DNA of 42,280 bases, taken from NCBI GenBank assembly GCA_039812705.1, contig JBDIBA010000013.1, positions 1 to 42,280 on the forward strand, written 5' to 3'. The position numbers were made by a program, and so were the translations under genes. Position 1 is the first letter of the stretch. Each line of letters begins with the position of its first letter. Source of the DNA: JBDIBA01 sp039812705. Lineage in GTDB: Bacteria; Actinomycetota; Acidimicrobiia; Acidimicrobiales; JBBSGY01. The notes beneath the pieces were generated by a model that was given only the letters and a program-made list of their open reading frames with translations, had not been told where the DNA came from and did not search any database. Positions 14,988 through 24,102 of this stretch are shown piece after piece.

Positions 14988-16739
14988 ATGTCTGCGCCGG
15001 GGTTTTCGTCTTCTGTTTCTGCGAGTTTGGATTGGGATCGCGATGATCGGGCAGCCGCTCTAAGTGCTCTGTCGGACGCGCGGCGTCGTAACCGGGTTGC
15101 GCAACTCGATAAGTTTGATGCCTTTTACAAGGCGTATGTCTCGGCAATCTTTGGTGCGGTAATTGTCTACGCGTTGACCGGTTGGCTTGGCGCGAAGGCG
15201 ATTACCGAAGCCCAAAAGGCGGATTTCACGAATGTGTATCCGTCCTACGTCGCAGTGGTGGTGGCGATCCTCATTGCGCTGGGGCTGCGGTCCGGTGGCC
15301 GTGGTGGTCCTCTCGCGTTGGAGCGTGCGACCGTTCGTCACGTCATGCTCGCGCCAGTGGCCCGTGAAGACATCTTGCGAACCGCTGCGCGACGCAACCT
15401 TTTCCACTCTGCGTTCTTGGGCGCCGTGCTTGGCGGTGTGGTCGGCGCGATTGCGGCTCGCAGACTTCCAGATCCCTATGCCGTCTGGGTGCTCGTTTTT
15501 GCAGTGTTTGGATTGTTCGTGGCAACGGGCGCCACGGCTTGCGCTTTGGTGGTCAGTGGCCTGCGAATGCGCGCCTGGCTGACTGACCTCATCGCGCTAT
15601 TGATGGTTGGGTGGGCGATTGCCGACGCGGTGTTGAAACACACGACATCGCCATTTGCGTGGCTTGCACACATTGCCACATGGCCGTTGGCTTTCGATGC
15701 GCGTTCGGTAATTGCGATGGCGTTGGTCGGAATCTTGATTGTTGCGGGCCTTTACTTCGCGCGAGGTTGGTCGCTTGAAGTTGCAGAGCGACGGTCACGG
15801 CTGGTCGGTCAACTGCGCTTTGCGGCAACCATGCAAGATGTGCGAACCGTGATGGTGTTGCAGCGACAACTATCTCAAGAGCACATGCGCGCGCGTCCAC
15901 GCATGCGAATTCGCCCGATCAACCCGCAAAAGACAATCGACGCAAAAGGACAACCGCGCGTTGGTGTCTTCATTCGTCGTCAGGCTCAATCGCTCATGCG
16001 GTGGCCGCTGGTGAGGATCATCAGACCGTTGATCCTTTCCATCGTGACGGGATTCGCGGCATTTGGTGGGTGGCAAGTGTCACCTGCGATGTTCGTGCTT
16101 TGCGGACTGTGTTTGTGGTTGGTGGCGCTGGACTTCGTCGAGCCGCTCGCGCAAGAAGCCGACAGGCCCGAACGGTTGTCGCTGACAAAACACCTTCGCG
16201 GTTGGGTGCATTTGCGTCTCTTGATTGTCCCTGTGTTGCTGCAGGCTCTGGCGGTCGCCATCGCAATTGCGACTTCGGTTGTCTTGTTCAAGGTGGCTGG
16301 CGCGAAACTGGGCGATATTGCGCCTTTCGCGGTGTCGACGTTCTCCTTGGCGGTCTTGATGCCAATGGCGGGCGCCGCACTCGTCGTTTCGCGCCCGGCC
16401 GGCGGCCCAAATGTTGCATCGCTGACGCCGGAGATCACAGGCCTTGTCACTATTTGGCGCGCAGGCTTTCCACCGGCTCTCGCTGTTGGCGCTTTCGTCC
16501 CTCTGGTTATTTCGCAACGTGATTTTGCGCTTCACGGCGACATCGCAAAATCGCTGATTGCATCGAACATGGCCTGGAACATTGCCTTTGCCGTCGGGTT
16601 GATTTCTTTTGCCTGGGTGCGCGTTGGCGAGCAGTGGCGAACCCGCATCCAGGACGCAACCGAAGAGCAGAAACAGACGATTGCCGCGAACCAGCGCAAG
16701 CTCGAAGAGAATCACAAGCAGGCAAAGGCATCGAAATGA
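14988..16739 (+). CDS. ABC-2-like multi-span membrane permease
   Basis: This 583-residue integral membrane protein has roughly twelve hydrophobic spans. The first include AIFGAVIVYALTGWLG and YVAVVVAILIALGL; later ones include LAVLMPMAGAALVVSR and AWNIAFAVGLISFAWV. The segment about residues 265-340 is basic and soluble, and the C-terminus is a charged helix (EEQKQTIAANQRKLEENHKQ). A loop with ALERATVRHVMLAPVAREDILR resembles permease loops that contact the ATPase in exporters of unknown substrate. The ATPase gene follows 27 nt later. The TAGTTT box 8 nt upstream supports this start. I recognise no narrower family with confidence, so export of an unknown substrate is inferred from the pairing. 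Confidence 0.72.
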   Translation: MSAPGFSSSVSASLDWDRDDRAAALSALSDARRRNRVAQLDKFDAFYKAYVSAIFGAVIVYALTGWLGAKAITEAQKADFTNVYPSYVAVVVAILIALGLRSGGRGGPLALERATVRHVMLAPVAREDILRTAARRNLFHSAFLGAVLGGVVGAIAARRLPDPYAVWVLVFAVFGLFVATGATACALVVSGLRMRAWLTDLIALLMVGWAIADAVLKHTTSPFAWLAHIATWPLAFDARSVIAMALVGILIVAGLYFARGWSLEVAERRSRLVGQLRFAATMQDVRTVMVLQRQLSQEHMRARPRMRIRPINPQKTIDAKGQPRVGVFIRRQAQSLMRWPLVRIIRPLILSIVTGFAAFGGWQVSPAMFVLCGLCLWLVALDFVEPLAQEADRPERLSLTKHLRGWVHLRLLIVPVLLQALAVAIAIATSVVLFKVAGAKLGDIAPFAVSTFSLAVLMPMAGAALVVSRPAGGPNVASLTPEITGLVTIWRAGFPPALAVGAFVPLVISQRDFALHGDIAKSLIASNMAWNIAFAVGLISFAWVRVGEQWRTRIQDATEEQKQTIAANQRKLEENHKQAKASK

Positions 16740-16766
16740 TCACCGCACGACTAGTTGGAGGAACCG

Positions 16767-17486
16767 TTGGCTAAAGCAAAAGGAAAGGCAGTGGGCGCCA
16801 AGCCAAAGGGTCCAGCGGCAATTGAAGCCAGCGGTCTCACCAAAAAATATGGAGACTTGGTTGCACTGGCTCCGTTGAATCTGCGAATTGAGCCAGGCGA
16901 ACGGGTGTGTCTGATTGGTTCGAACGGTTCGGGAAAGACAACGTTTTTGCGGTTGGTTTCTGGCTTGTTGGACAAGTCCGAGGGGGACGTCACCATCTTT
17001 GACGACCCGGCGGGTTCTATCGATGCACGCGCACGGGTTTCCTACCTGCCAGATGAGCCCGTGCTTTATGACGATTTGAGTGTCCGAGAGCACCTGGAAT
17101 ACCTCGGTCCTTTGTCTGGTGCGAGTGATTGGCACGAGCGTGGCGAGAACTTGTTGAAGCGGTTGAAGTTGGACCATCGCGGTGACGATTTGCCCTCCGG
17201 TTTCAGTCGCGGTCTTCGTCAAAAGACGTCGCTTGCCATTGGTTTCTTGCGTCCATTCGATATCTTGTTGGTTGACGAACCATTCGTCGGACTTGACGAG
17301 GCGGGCCGCAAGGCATTGCTTGGCTTGTTTGAAGAAGCAGGCGAGCGCGGTGCGACGATTGTTGTGGCAAGCCACCAGCTTGACTTGTTGAACTGGTCAA
17401 ACAGGTGCATAGCTTTGGCCGAGGGTGAGGTCACCTATGACGGCGCGCCAGGCAATGTCGATCTTGTGAAACTGGTGGGGGCATAG
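16767..17486 (+). CDS. ABC transporter ATPase
   Basis: This 239-residue nucleotide-binding subunit is the partner of the permease just upstream. Motifs: Walker A LIGSNGSGKTTFLR, Q-loop region VSYLPDEPVLYDDLSVREHL (CcmA/NatA-like exporter style), signature SGFSRGLRQKTSLA in place of LSGGQ, Walker B ILLVDEPFVGLDE, and the switch His in VVASHQLDLL. I place the start at TTG 16767 because GGAGG lies 5 nt before it; the TTG at 16755 would put that ribosome binding site inside the gene. A basic N-terminal tail of Lys, Ala and Gly precedes the domain. The stop is 5 nt before purSL, so the two may be cotranscribed. Confidence 0.87.
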   Translation: MAKAKGKAVGAKPKGPAAIEASGLTKKYGDLVALAPLNLRIEPGERVCLIGSNGSGKTTFLRLVSGLLDKSEGDVTIFDDPAGSIDARARVSYLPDEPVLYDDLSVREHLEYLGPLSGASDWHERGENLLKRLKLDHRGDDLPSGFSRGLRQKTSLAIGFLRPFDILLVDEPFVGLDEAGRKALLGLFEEAGERGATIVVASHQLDLLNWSNRCIALAEGEVTYDGAPGNVDLVKLVGA

Positions 17487-17491
17487 TCTCC

Positions 17492-20263
17492 GTGGGCGTG
17501 ATCCATAAGTTCAGCGTTTGCCGCAATGACGACTTTGAAACGCCAGCACATCTGCGCGCGCGTTTGAGCGACCTGCGTTGTTGGCGCGACTATTACATCG
17601 AGTTTGAACAACAGCCTGACGCGGCGTCACTTCAGCGTGTTGCAAATGCACTTGCCAACGGCCATGTCGAGTCCGTCACGATTGATGCCGCAATGCCAAG
17701 CGATGCCGTCCAGGTGTCGTATCACCGTGGAATTGTCGACAACGAAAGTGACTCCATCTGCGAGATGGCCGCACTTGTTGGCGTTCCCGCACTGGCCGCT
17801 CGTCTTGCGCGCGTGTACCAAAGCAGCTCGCGCGAACTGGTCGAGGTGATCGGTGCCGAAGCCCGCAATCCAAACATTGAAACGCTTCACGAAACTGAGC
17901 CTGAGTTGCAGACATTGCTGCCACTTGCAACTTATGAGGCAGCGCAATGGTTCGACGTGGCCGCAATGGACGATGAGCAGCTAATCGAGCTGGGATCGGC
18001 TAACGGACGTTCGCTCGAGCTTGAAAAGATGCGCTTAATTGCAGAGATTCAGACGAAACTCGGCAGCGCCAATGTCAGCGACGCACTTCTTGAAAGTCTC
18101 GATGCGCGATGGAGTGACCACTGCGCACACACAACATGGAAGGCCGCAGGCAACCTGTTGAAGGTGTTGATGCAATCATCATCGGACACCAACAACAAGA
18201 ACATCGTTTCGATGTTCTACGACAATGCAGGCATTTGGGACTTCTACGACGGTTACGGAATTGCCCTTAAGGCAGAGACTCACAACGGACCGACCGCGGT
18301 TTCTGCTTACTTTGGTCAACTGACCAAGATTGGCGGCGTTCTTCGCGACATCCTGGGAACCGGCAAGGGTGCCGACCCAATTGGAGTGTTTGAGTACACG
18401 GCAACCGGTGTGCCTGGCAAGCGCGCGCCGATTGACAACAGGCCGAACCCTCACCAGATTGCGAACGAAACCATTCGAGCAGTCAAGGAGTACGGCAACA
18501 CCTTTGGCGTCCCAATGATGCAGTCAAAGATGGAGTTCAACGACTCTTACTCGGCCAAGCCCTTTGCCCTTGGTGGCAGCATTGGCCTGATTCCCAATGC
18601 AATGGCCGAGCAGGGCAAGCCCCAAGTCGGTGACATGGCTCTCATCATTGGTGGATTAACGGGCAACGATGGCATTCACGGAGCTTCCGCAAGCTCGGCG
18701 GGCGCTCAGATGGATACAACAAGCGTGCAGATTGGTTCGCCGCTTGAAGAGATCAAGTTCCGCGAAGCAATCCTTGAGCTTCGCGACGCCGGACTCATTC
18801 GCGCAATTACTGACATGGGTGCAGCCGGTGTGAACTCGGCGTTTGGAGAAATGGGCGAAGACGTTGGCATTTGGATCAACACCGCAGTTGTTCCGCTCAA
18901 AACCAGCGGTTTGGCCATGTGGCGAATTCTCATTTCTGAATCACAAGAACGCATGGCCTTGGCGGTAGCGCCCGAGAATCTCTCGGACGCGCGTGAGATT
19001 CTCGACAAACACCGTGTTCGCAATGCCGTCATCGGGCGCTTCACGGGAACGCAACGCTTTGCAGTGGTTCATGAGGACAAGCTGACTCAACAAGACATTG
19101 TCTCGATGGACGTCAGCAAGCTTCCTGAGGTTGCCGAGACAGGGTTTGACCTTCCCTACGAGCTTGTGACTTATCGTCCTGCGCAAATTGAAGTTGCAAA
19201 ACCGCGCGCAGCGTCACGCATTGAGTCCAGTTGGGAAAACGTCACGTTTGCTGATTGTGTGACGAAACTCGCGCAAGTCGCGGGTGACGCGAGGGTATGC
19301 AGTCAGCGGGCCGCATCCATGCAATATGACTCCAGTGTCGGTGGGCGCACTCACTATGGCCCCTTCACAAAGTCCGACATTGCAACGGGATATTGGGCAG
19401 CAAAGCCTCTCTACACAAGCGATGCCGCAGTTGTCTTTGCATCCAGCTTCACGCCAAATCTGTTTGAGTTTCATCCGGTATTGGCTGCACGCCAGACTCT
19501 GGTCGCCGCACTGATTCAACAAGTCGTGGCCGGCGTTGCACTGACAGATGTGTGTTTGAGCGACAACTTCTACACACCTCATCTCATCGATCAGGCAAAC
19601 GAATGGTTGGCTGCAATGGTTCACGAGCTTGCCGATGACGCTCGCATATTTGGCACGCCGTTTATTTCCGGCAAGGACTCTTCAGCCGGCTCCACAAATA
19701 CTCGCGATGGAGTGATTCACGTTCCTCCTGCCGTGTTCATCGCAGCGTTGGGCAAGGTTCCTGACGCAGTAAATCTTCGCCCCGAGACGTGGACAAAGCC
19801 CGGCAACTTGCTTGTTCAGGTTGGCCTAGAGACGCCGTCAATTGCCGGAACGGTTGCGGCTGACGTTTTCGGCTCTTCATCAAACGAGGTTGACGAGATC
19901 GATGTGTTTGGCGCAAAAGCTCTACTGGACTCTTTGCAGCAAGTTTCACTTGACGTGTCACCAAGCGCGCGAATGATTGGTTCGGGCGGTCTTGCTGCCA
20001 CGGCCATGAAGGGCGCGCTCGATTCGGGCCTTGGCGTGCGCCTTGCAGAGTCATCGCCCCAGATGCTGCTGGCCGAGAACAGGTGTTGTGCTTTGCTTGA
20101 AGTATCGAGCGATTGTTTTGGCGAACTTCCCGTGCAGTTGAACGCGCGCGTGGTGGGGGAGATCATTGAAGGGCCTGCGTCGGTGAAGGCGGGCGATGAG
20201 GAGTTGTTGAGCGACGCGGTAAGAGACGCGTACTTCAACACATTTACAGAGGTGCTTGCATGA
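17492..20263 (+). CDS. purSL: Phosphoribosylformylglycinamidine synthase, fused PurS-PurL type
   Basis: This enzyme makes FGAM from FGAR, ATP and glutamine-derived ammonia in purine synthesis. At 923 residues it is longer than stand-alone PurL (about 740) and shorter than the PurQ-fused form (about 1300). The first about 140 residues look like two PurS-like segments (VSYHRGIVDNESDSICEMAALVG is one PurS-type strand-helix), so I call it PurSL. WSDHCAHTTW gives the catalytic-loop His (H210). In the ATP/metal motif HNHP the second His is Gly (THNGP, G266), as in some members of this clade. Two AIR-synthase-like halves follow. purQ overlaps by 4 nt. The start is GTG 17492 or GTG 17498. Confidence 0.87.
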   Translation: MGVIHKFSVCRNDDFETPAHLRARLSDLRCWRDYYIEFEQQPDAASLQRVANALANGHVESVTIDAAMPSDAVQVSYHRGIVDNESDSICEMAALVGVPALAARLARVYQSSSRELVEVIGAEARNPNIETLHETEPELQTLLPLATYEAAQWFDVAAMDDEQLIELGSANGRSLELEKMRLIAEIQTKLGSANVSDALLESLDARWSDHCAHTTWKAAGNLLKVLMQSSSDTNNKNIVSMFYDNAGIWDFYDGYGIALKAETHNGPTAVSAYFGQLTKIGGVLRDILGTGKGADPIGVFEYTATGVPGKRAPIDNRPNPHQIANETIRAVKEYGNTFGVPMMQSKMEFNDSYSAKPFALGGSIGLIPNAMAEQGKPQVGDMALIIGGLTGNDGIHGASASSAGAQMDTTSVQIGSPLEEIKFREAILELRDAGLIRAITDMGAAGVNSAFGEMGEDVGIWINTAVVPLKTSGLAMWRILISESQERMALAVAPENLSDAREILDKHRVRNAVIGRFTGTQRFAVVHEDKLTQQDIVSMDVSKLPEVAETGFDLPYELVTYRPAQIEVAKPRAASRIESSWENVTFADCVTKLAQVAGDARVCSQRAASMQYDSSVGGRTHYGPFTKSDIATGYWAAKPLYTSDAAVVFASSFTPNLFEFHPVLAARQTLVAALIQQVVAGVALTDVCLSDNFYTPHLIDQANEWLAAMVHELADDARIFGTPFISGKDSSAGSTNTRDGVIHVPPAVFIAALGKVPDAVNLRPETWTKPGNLLVQVGLETPSIAGTVAADVFGSSSNEVDEIDVFGAKALLDSLQQVSLDVSPSARMIGSGGLAATAMKGALDSGLGVRLAESSPQMLLAENRCCALLEVSSDCFGELPVQLNARVVGEIIEGPASVKAGDEELLSDAVRDAYFNTFTEVLA

Positions 20264-20934
20264 CAAAGCCAACGGCCGCCGTCCTTTACTTCCCGGGTAC
20301 CAACTCCCATCTCGAAACAATGGTTGCTTTCGAACGCGCCGGTGCCAAGGCAGAGCTGTTGTTTTTGACCGATGTCTTGAACGGCACAAAGACGCTCGAC
20401 TCATGTGATGTGTTGTGCATTCCGGGCGGGTTTTCTTTTGGTGACCACCTCGGGGCGGGAGCCCTTGCTGGGGCGTATCTTCGCGAAGAATTGCAGGGTC
20501 AGCTGTCGGCAGCAAGCGAAAAGCCGTTGATTGCAATCTGCAATGGCTTTCAGATCGCAATGCGTTCGGGCGTATTCGGCCCAGATGTGACGCTCGACAT
20601 CAACGAGTCTGGGACGTTTCACCACGCCATGTATCAACGCCACATTGTTGACCAAACAACAAACTGTGTTTGGCTGGACGGCTTGAGCAACGACGAGTTG
20701 CGCTTCCCGTGTGCTCATGGTGAGGGCCGTTTCAGGTTTACGTCGCGTGACGGCTGGCAACCCGCGTTGCGTTATCCCGATGATGACAATCCCGACGGCT
20801 CGACCGACAACATTGCTGGCGTAACAACGCCGAACAACTTGGTTCTCGGGTTGATGAATCACCCTGAGCGGTTGTTGAGCGACCAGCGCAATCAGCAGAT
20901 ATTCCGCAACGGCGTGCGAGCAGCGCAAGGCTGA
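20260..20934 (+). CDS. purQ: Phosphoribosylformylglycinamidine synthase, glutaminase subunit
   Basis: PurQ is a class I glutamine amidotransferase that releases ammonia for PurL. The 224 residues contain the oxyanion strand CIPGGFSFGDHLGAGALA, the nucleophile in AICNGFQIA (C94) and the His-Glu pair in MNHPERLL (H201, E203). These three residues form the complete triad. The N-terminal FPGTNSHLE replaces the usual PGSNCDRD, a conservative variant. The ATGA overlap with purSL implies coupled translation and a stoichiometric complex. It ends 9 nt from the convergent deacetylase gene. Confidence 0.95.
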   Translation: MTKPTAAVLYFPGTNSHLETMVAFERAGAKAELLFLTDVLNGTKTLDSCDVLCIPGGFSFGDHLGAGALAGAYLREELQGQLSAASEKPLIAICNGFQIAMRSGVFGPDVTLDINESGTFHHAMYQRHIVDQTTNCVWLDGLSNDELRFPCAHGEGRFRFTSRDGWQPALRYPDDDNPDGSTDNIAGVTTPNNLVLGLMNHPERLLSDQRNQQIFRNGVRAAQG

Positions 20935-20943
20935 TAGGTAGCC

Positions 20944-21678
20944 TTAGCTGGTTGGCAGAACGCGAAAAACCTCAATCAGCTGGCCCTTATCGACCTTCAT
21001 CAGTTCACAACTGTGGTCGGCAATGCGGCGCAACATTGCTTCGGGGTCAATGTGTGACACCTGGCTTTCGTGTGCACAAAGCGCGGCAAGCTTCTTGTCA
21101 AACGTATTTGTGATGTCGACAGAATGGTTCGGTGAATCGGTTGTCATAACCCAAACCTCATCAATCACCCATTCTTCGTGGCCTTCTCTCAGCAGTTCCG
21201 GAAAGGCAAAAGGATTGCGCGAATCTGGATACACGGCGCGCAATGCGGCCTCGCCGGCAGCAAGGTGGTCTGGGTGGTTTGTGTAGGTGGAGTGCAGGCT
21301 GAAATCCCAAGCGCGCTCTGGATTCTGACACACAACGCGTTGCGGACGAACCTGGCGGATCACACGGCTGATGTCTCGACGCAAATCAAGCGTCGGCTCT
21401 AACGCACCGTCGGTATAGCCAAGGAAGTGCACATCGTTGACGCCAACAGCCTTGGCCGCGGCACGCTGTTCGTGCTGGCGAATGAGGGGAATCTCGTGGC
21501 GAGGAACTGTTGGGTCAAAGCCGCCTGCATCGCCATTGGTGCAGATGCAGTAGCTGACCGAAATGCCTTGTTCGGTCCAGGAGGCAATGGTTCCTGCGGC
21601 GCCAAAGTCAATGTCATCGGGGTGCGCCGTGATTACCAGTGCGCGCTCGACATCGCTGTTGTTAAGGGTCTCAACCAT
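20944..21678 (-). CDS. PIG-L/LmbE family zinc deacetylase
   Basis: This 244-residue member of the GlcNAc-PI de-N-acetylase superfamily has the family motif AHPDDIDFGAAG (AHPDD) near the N-terminus. Later come the second metal-site His in STYTNHPDHLAAGEAAL and a catalytic acid region. Relatives include MshB and Mca of mycothiol metabolism and BshB of bacillithiol. Size and the NGDAGGFDP loop are compatible with an MshB/Mca-type thiol-metabolism enzyme, but the deacetylated substrate cannot be read from sequence. The start codon shares a base with the serC stop (TGATG), so it is coupled to serC on the minus strand. Linkage to serine synthesis does not by itself fix the role. Confidence 0.82.
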   Translation of the reverse strand: MVETLNNSDVERALVITAHPDDIDFGAAGTIASWTEQGISVSYCICTNGDAGGFDPTVPRHEIPLIRQHEQRAAAKAVGVNDVHFLGYTDGALEPTLDLRRDISRVIRQVRPQRVVCQNPERAWDFSLHSTYTNHPDHLAAGEAALRAVYPDSRNPFAFPELLREGHEEWVIDEVWVMTTDSPNHSVDITNTFDKKLAALCAHESQVSHIDPEAMLRRIADHSCELMKVDKGQLIEVFRVLPTS

Positions 21679-22832
21679 CAGTTCATCTTCTCCACTACGA
21701 AATCAATGCACTTAGTGAGTGCCTCGACGTCTTCAGTTGGCGTTGCGGGAAACGTTGCAACGCGCAGTTGGTTGCGGCCCAGCTTCCTGTAACCGTCGGT
21801 GTCGACGATTCCGTTTTTCCGCAGCACCGAAATGACGGTGTCTGCCGATATGGCGTCGTCGATGTCAAGCACACAGGTGACGGGACTGCGCTCGTCGGGC
21901 TTGGCGACAAACGGAGTCGCAAACTGCGAGGCGCTGGCCCAGTCGTAAACGATGCCCGATGTCTTTTGACACTGTGCAGTTGTCCAGCTCATCCCGCCCT
22001 GGTCAAGCATCCACTCGACTTGCTGTACTGCCAGGAAAATCGTTGCCAGTGCAGGAGTGTTGTACGTCTGGTGCAGGCGCGAGTTTTCCAGCGCAATGCC
22101 AAGGTCGATGGATGCAGGAATCCAACGCCCGCTTTCTTTGATCTCTTCAATTCGCGCAATGGCAGCGGGTGACGCAAGCGCAATCCAAAGACCGCCGTCT
22201 GAAGCCAGGCATTTCTGCGGTGCGAAGTAATAAAGGTCGAACTCGGAAGCGGCGACGCCAATGCCACCTGCTGCACTTGTTGCGTCGACCCCAACAAGAG
22301 AGTCACCGTTGCCGACCCGCGCTATGGGCATGTGCACACCAGTGGAAGTTTCGTTGTGCGTCAGCGCGTAAAAGTCAATGTCGGTGTCGATTTCGGGCAT
22401 TGGGTGAGTGCCGGGGTCCGAAGAAATGACCGACGCCTTGTCAAGAAACGGAGTCGTGCTTGCAGCCTTGGCGAACTTGGACGAGAACTCACCAAAACTG
22501 AGGTGTTGGCTGCGCCTGCGAATCATTCCGAAACACAAGGCATCCCATAAGACCGTCGTTCCGCCATTGCCGAGGATGACTTCATAACCATCGGGAAGAC
22601 TGAAAAGGCTGCTGAGGCCAACCTGGAGACGTTCGACCATGGCCTTGACGGGTGCCTTGCGGTGACTGGTCCCCATGTAGGAGGTGCCGGCCTGGGCAAG
22701 CGCGCTCATTGCCTCGGCGCGCACGCGTGAAGGCCCTGAACCGAATCGTCCGTCGTTGGGCAGCAGGTCGGCTGGAATCTTGATGTCTGGTGTGGAAGCA
22801 GAGGTCGTCACCCCTCCAGCATTCCACGTCAT
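21678..22832 (-). CDS. serC: Phosphoserine aminotransferase, actinobacterial type
   Basis: SerC converts 3-phosphohydroxypyruvate and glutamate to 3-phosphoserine, the second step of serine synthesis. The 384-residue protein resembles the mycobacterial-type enzyme: N-terminal PADLLPNDGRFGSGPSRV, then SYMGTSHRKAPVK, LGNGGTTVLWDAL, and the PLP lysine in YYFAPQKCLASDGGLW. The HNETSTGVHMPI segment is the conserved substrate and PLP loop. The ATG start at 22832 is 11 nt from the divergent aminotransferase gene. A GTG at 22811 is an alternative with GGAGG very close to it. The gene is coupled to the downstream PIG-L deacetylase. serA is nearby on the other strand. Confidence 0.93.
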   Translation of the reverse strand: MTWNAGGVTTSASTPDIKIPADLLPNDGRFGSGPSRVRAEAMSALAQAGTSYMGTSHRKAPVKAMVERLQVGLSSLFSLPDGYEVILGNGGTTVLWDALCFGMIRRRSQHLSFGEFSSKFAKAASTTPFLDKASVISSDPGTHPMPEIDTDIDFYALTHNETSTGVHMPIARVGNGDSLVGVDATSAAGGIGVAASEFDLYYFAPQKCLASDGGLWIALASPAAIARIEEIKESGRWIPASIDLGIALENSRLHQTYNTPALATIFLAVQQVEWMLDQGGMSWTTAQCQKTSGIVYDWASASQFATPFVAKPDERSPVTCVLDIDDAISADTVISVLRKNGIVDTDGYRKLGRNQLRVATFPATPTEDVEALTKCIDFVVEKMN

Positions 22833-22837
22833 AGGGT
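22832..22837 (+). promoter_or_regulatory. Predicted -10 box (TAGGGT) for the aminotransferase gene
   Basis: TAGGGT ends 6 nt before ATG 22844 and overlaps the first base of divergent serC if serC starts at 22832. This fits a leaderless transcript. Confidence 0.45.
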
Positions 22838-22843
22838 GAGGGC

Positions 22844-24037
22844 ATGGCTCGTCTCTCTAAGCGCGCCGCCAACGTCGGCGCCTCAGTAACCCTCGCAATC
22901 GATTCCAAGGCAAAGGCGCTCAAGGCCGCCGGTGAACCCGTCGTCAGCTATGGCGCGGGGGAGCCCGACTTTCCAACGCCGAACTACATCGTGGAATCCG
23001 CAGTTGAGGCCGCTCGCGACCCCAAGAATCACCGCTACACGCCTGCACAGGGCCTGCCAGAGTTCCGCAAGGCCATTTGCGAAAAGACTCAACGCGACTC
23101 CGGTGTCACTTATGACCCAAAGCAGGTGCTTGTCACAAACGGTGGAAAGCAGGCTGTTGAAATCTCCTTTGCCGTGCTGGTTGATCCGGGCGACGAAGTC
23201 ATTGTTCCGGCCCCGTTCTGGACCACATACCCAGAGGCCATCAAGCTTGCAGACGGCGTTCCCGTCGAGGTTGCAACAGATGAGTCCACGGGTTTCAAGG
23301 TCACCGTTGAGCAGCTTGAAGCGGTTCGCACAGAGCGCACAAAAGCAATCGTGTTTGTGTCGCCATCGAACCCAACCGGCGCGGTTTACACACGCGAAGA
23401 GATGAAGGCGATTGGGGAGTGGTGTCTCAAGAACGGTGTGTGGGTAATCACCGACGAGATCTACGAACACTTGGTCTTTGACGACGCAGAGTTCTTGTCA
23501 ATGGCGGCTGTCGTGCCAGAGCTCTACGACACCACCTTGGTTATCAATGGTGTTGCCAAGACATATGCAATGACGGGTTGGAGGGTCGGCTGGTTACTTG
23601 GCCCCCAGGACATCATTGACGCTGCGCTCAGCCGTCACACTCACGTCTGTTCAAACGTGGCCAACGTTTCCCAGCGCGCTGCGCTGACAGCTGTTGCAGG
23701 AGACCTGACGGCCGTCAACGAAATGCGCGAAGCCTTTGACCGTCGTCGCAAAACAATCGTTGAGATGTTGAACGACGTGCCAGGCGTCACCTGCATTACG
23801 CCAAAGGGTGCGTTCTATGCCTATCCAAACGTGACCGGGACATTCGGCAAGACCTTTGGTGGGCGCACCATCAATTCGTCCATGGACCTTGCCGAGTTCT
23901 TGTTGGACGAGGTGCGCGTGGCAACTGTGCCGGGTGAAGCCTTTGGCACTCCTGGTTATCTCCGCCTTGCTTATGCATTGGGTGACGAAGACTTGGTTGA
24001 GGGTATTGAACGGATGAAAAAAGCCCTCAGCGACTGA
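22844..24037 (+). CDS. Class I PLP aminotransferase (aspartate aminotransferase-like)
   Basis: This 397-residue fold-type I aminotransferase is most like the Ib aspartate/prephenate aminotransferases of actinobacteria. Landmarks: SYGAGEPDFPTPNYIVESA near the N-terminus, VTNGGKQAVE for PLP phosphate contacts, VSPSNPTGAVYTREE (NPTG), ITDEIYEHLVF (PLP ring Asp-Tyr), the Schiff-base lysine in NGVAKTYAMTGWRVGW, and a C-terminal substrate arginine in GYLRLAYAL. It probably moves amino groups between aspartate and 2-oxoglutarate. A tyrosine, phenylalanine or prephenate role cannot be excluded. It lies between serC and serA with a leaderless promoter. Confidence 0.88.
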   Translation: MARLSKRAANVGASVTLAIDSKAKALKAAGEPVVSYGAGEPDFPTPNYIVESAVEAARDPKNHRYTPAQGLPEFRKAICEKTQRDSGVTYDPKQVLVTNGGKQAVEISFAVLVDPGDEVIVPAPFWTTYPEAIKLADGVPVEVATDESTGFKVTVEQLEAVRTERTKAIVFVSPSNPTGAVYTREEMKAIGEWCLKNGVWVITDEIYEHLVFDDAEFLSMAAVVPELYDTTLVINGVAKTYAMTGWRVGWLLGPQDIIDAALSRHTHVCSNVANVSQRAALTAVAGDLTAVNEMREAFDRRRKTIVEMLNDVPGVTCITPKGAFYAYPNVTGTFGKTFGGRTINSSMDLAEFLLDEVRVATVPGEAFGTPGYLRLAYALGDEDLVEGIERMKKALSD

Positions 24038-24102
24038 TCCTTGGTTGTCACCTAAGCCCTGTAAGGTCTGGCAAAACGGTCGGACTTGAGAGGGTTTACT
24101 GA

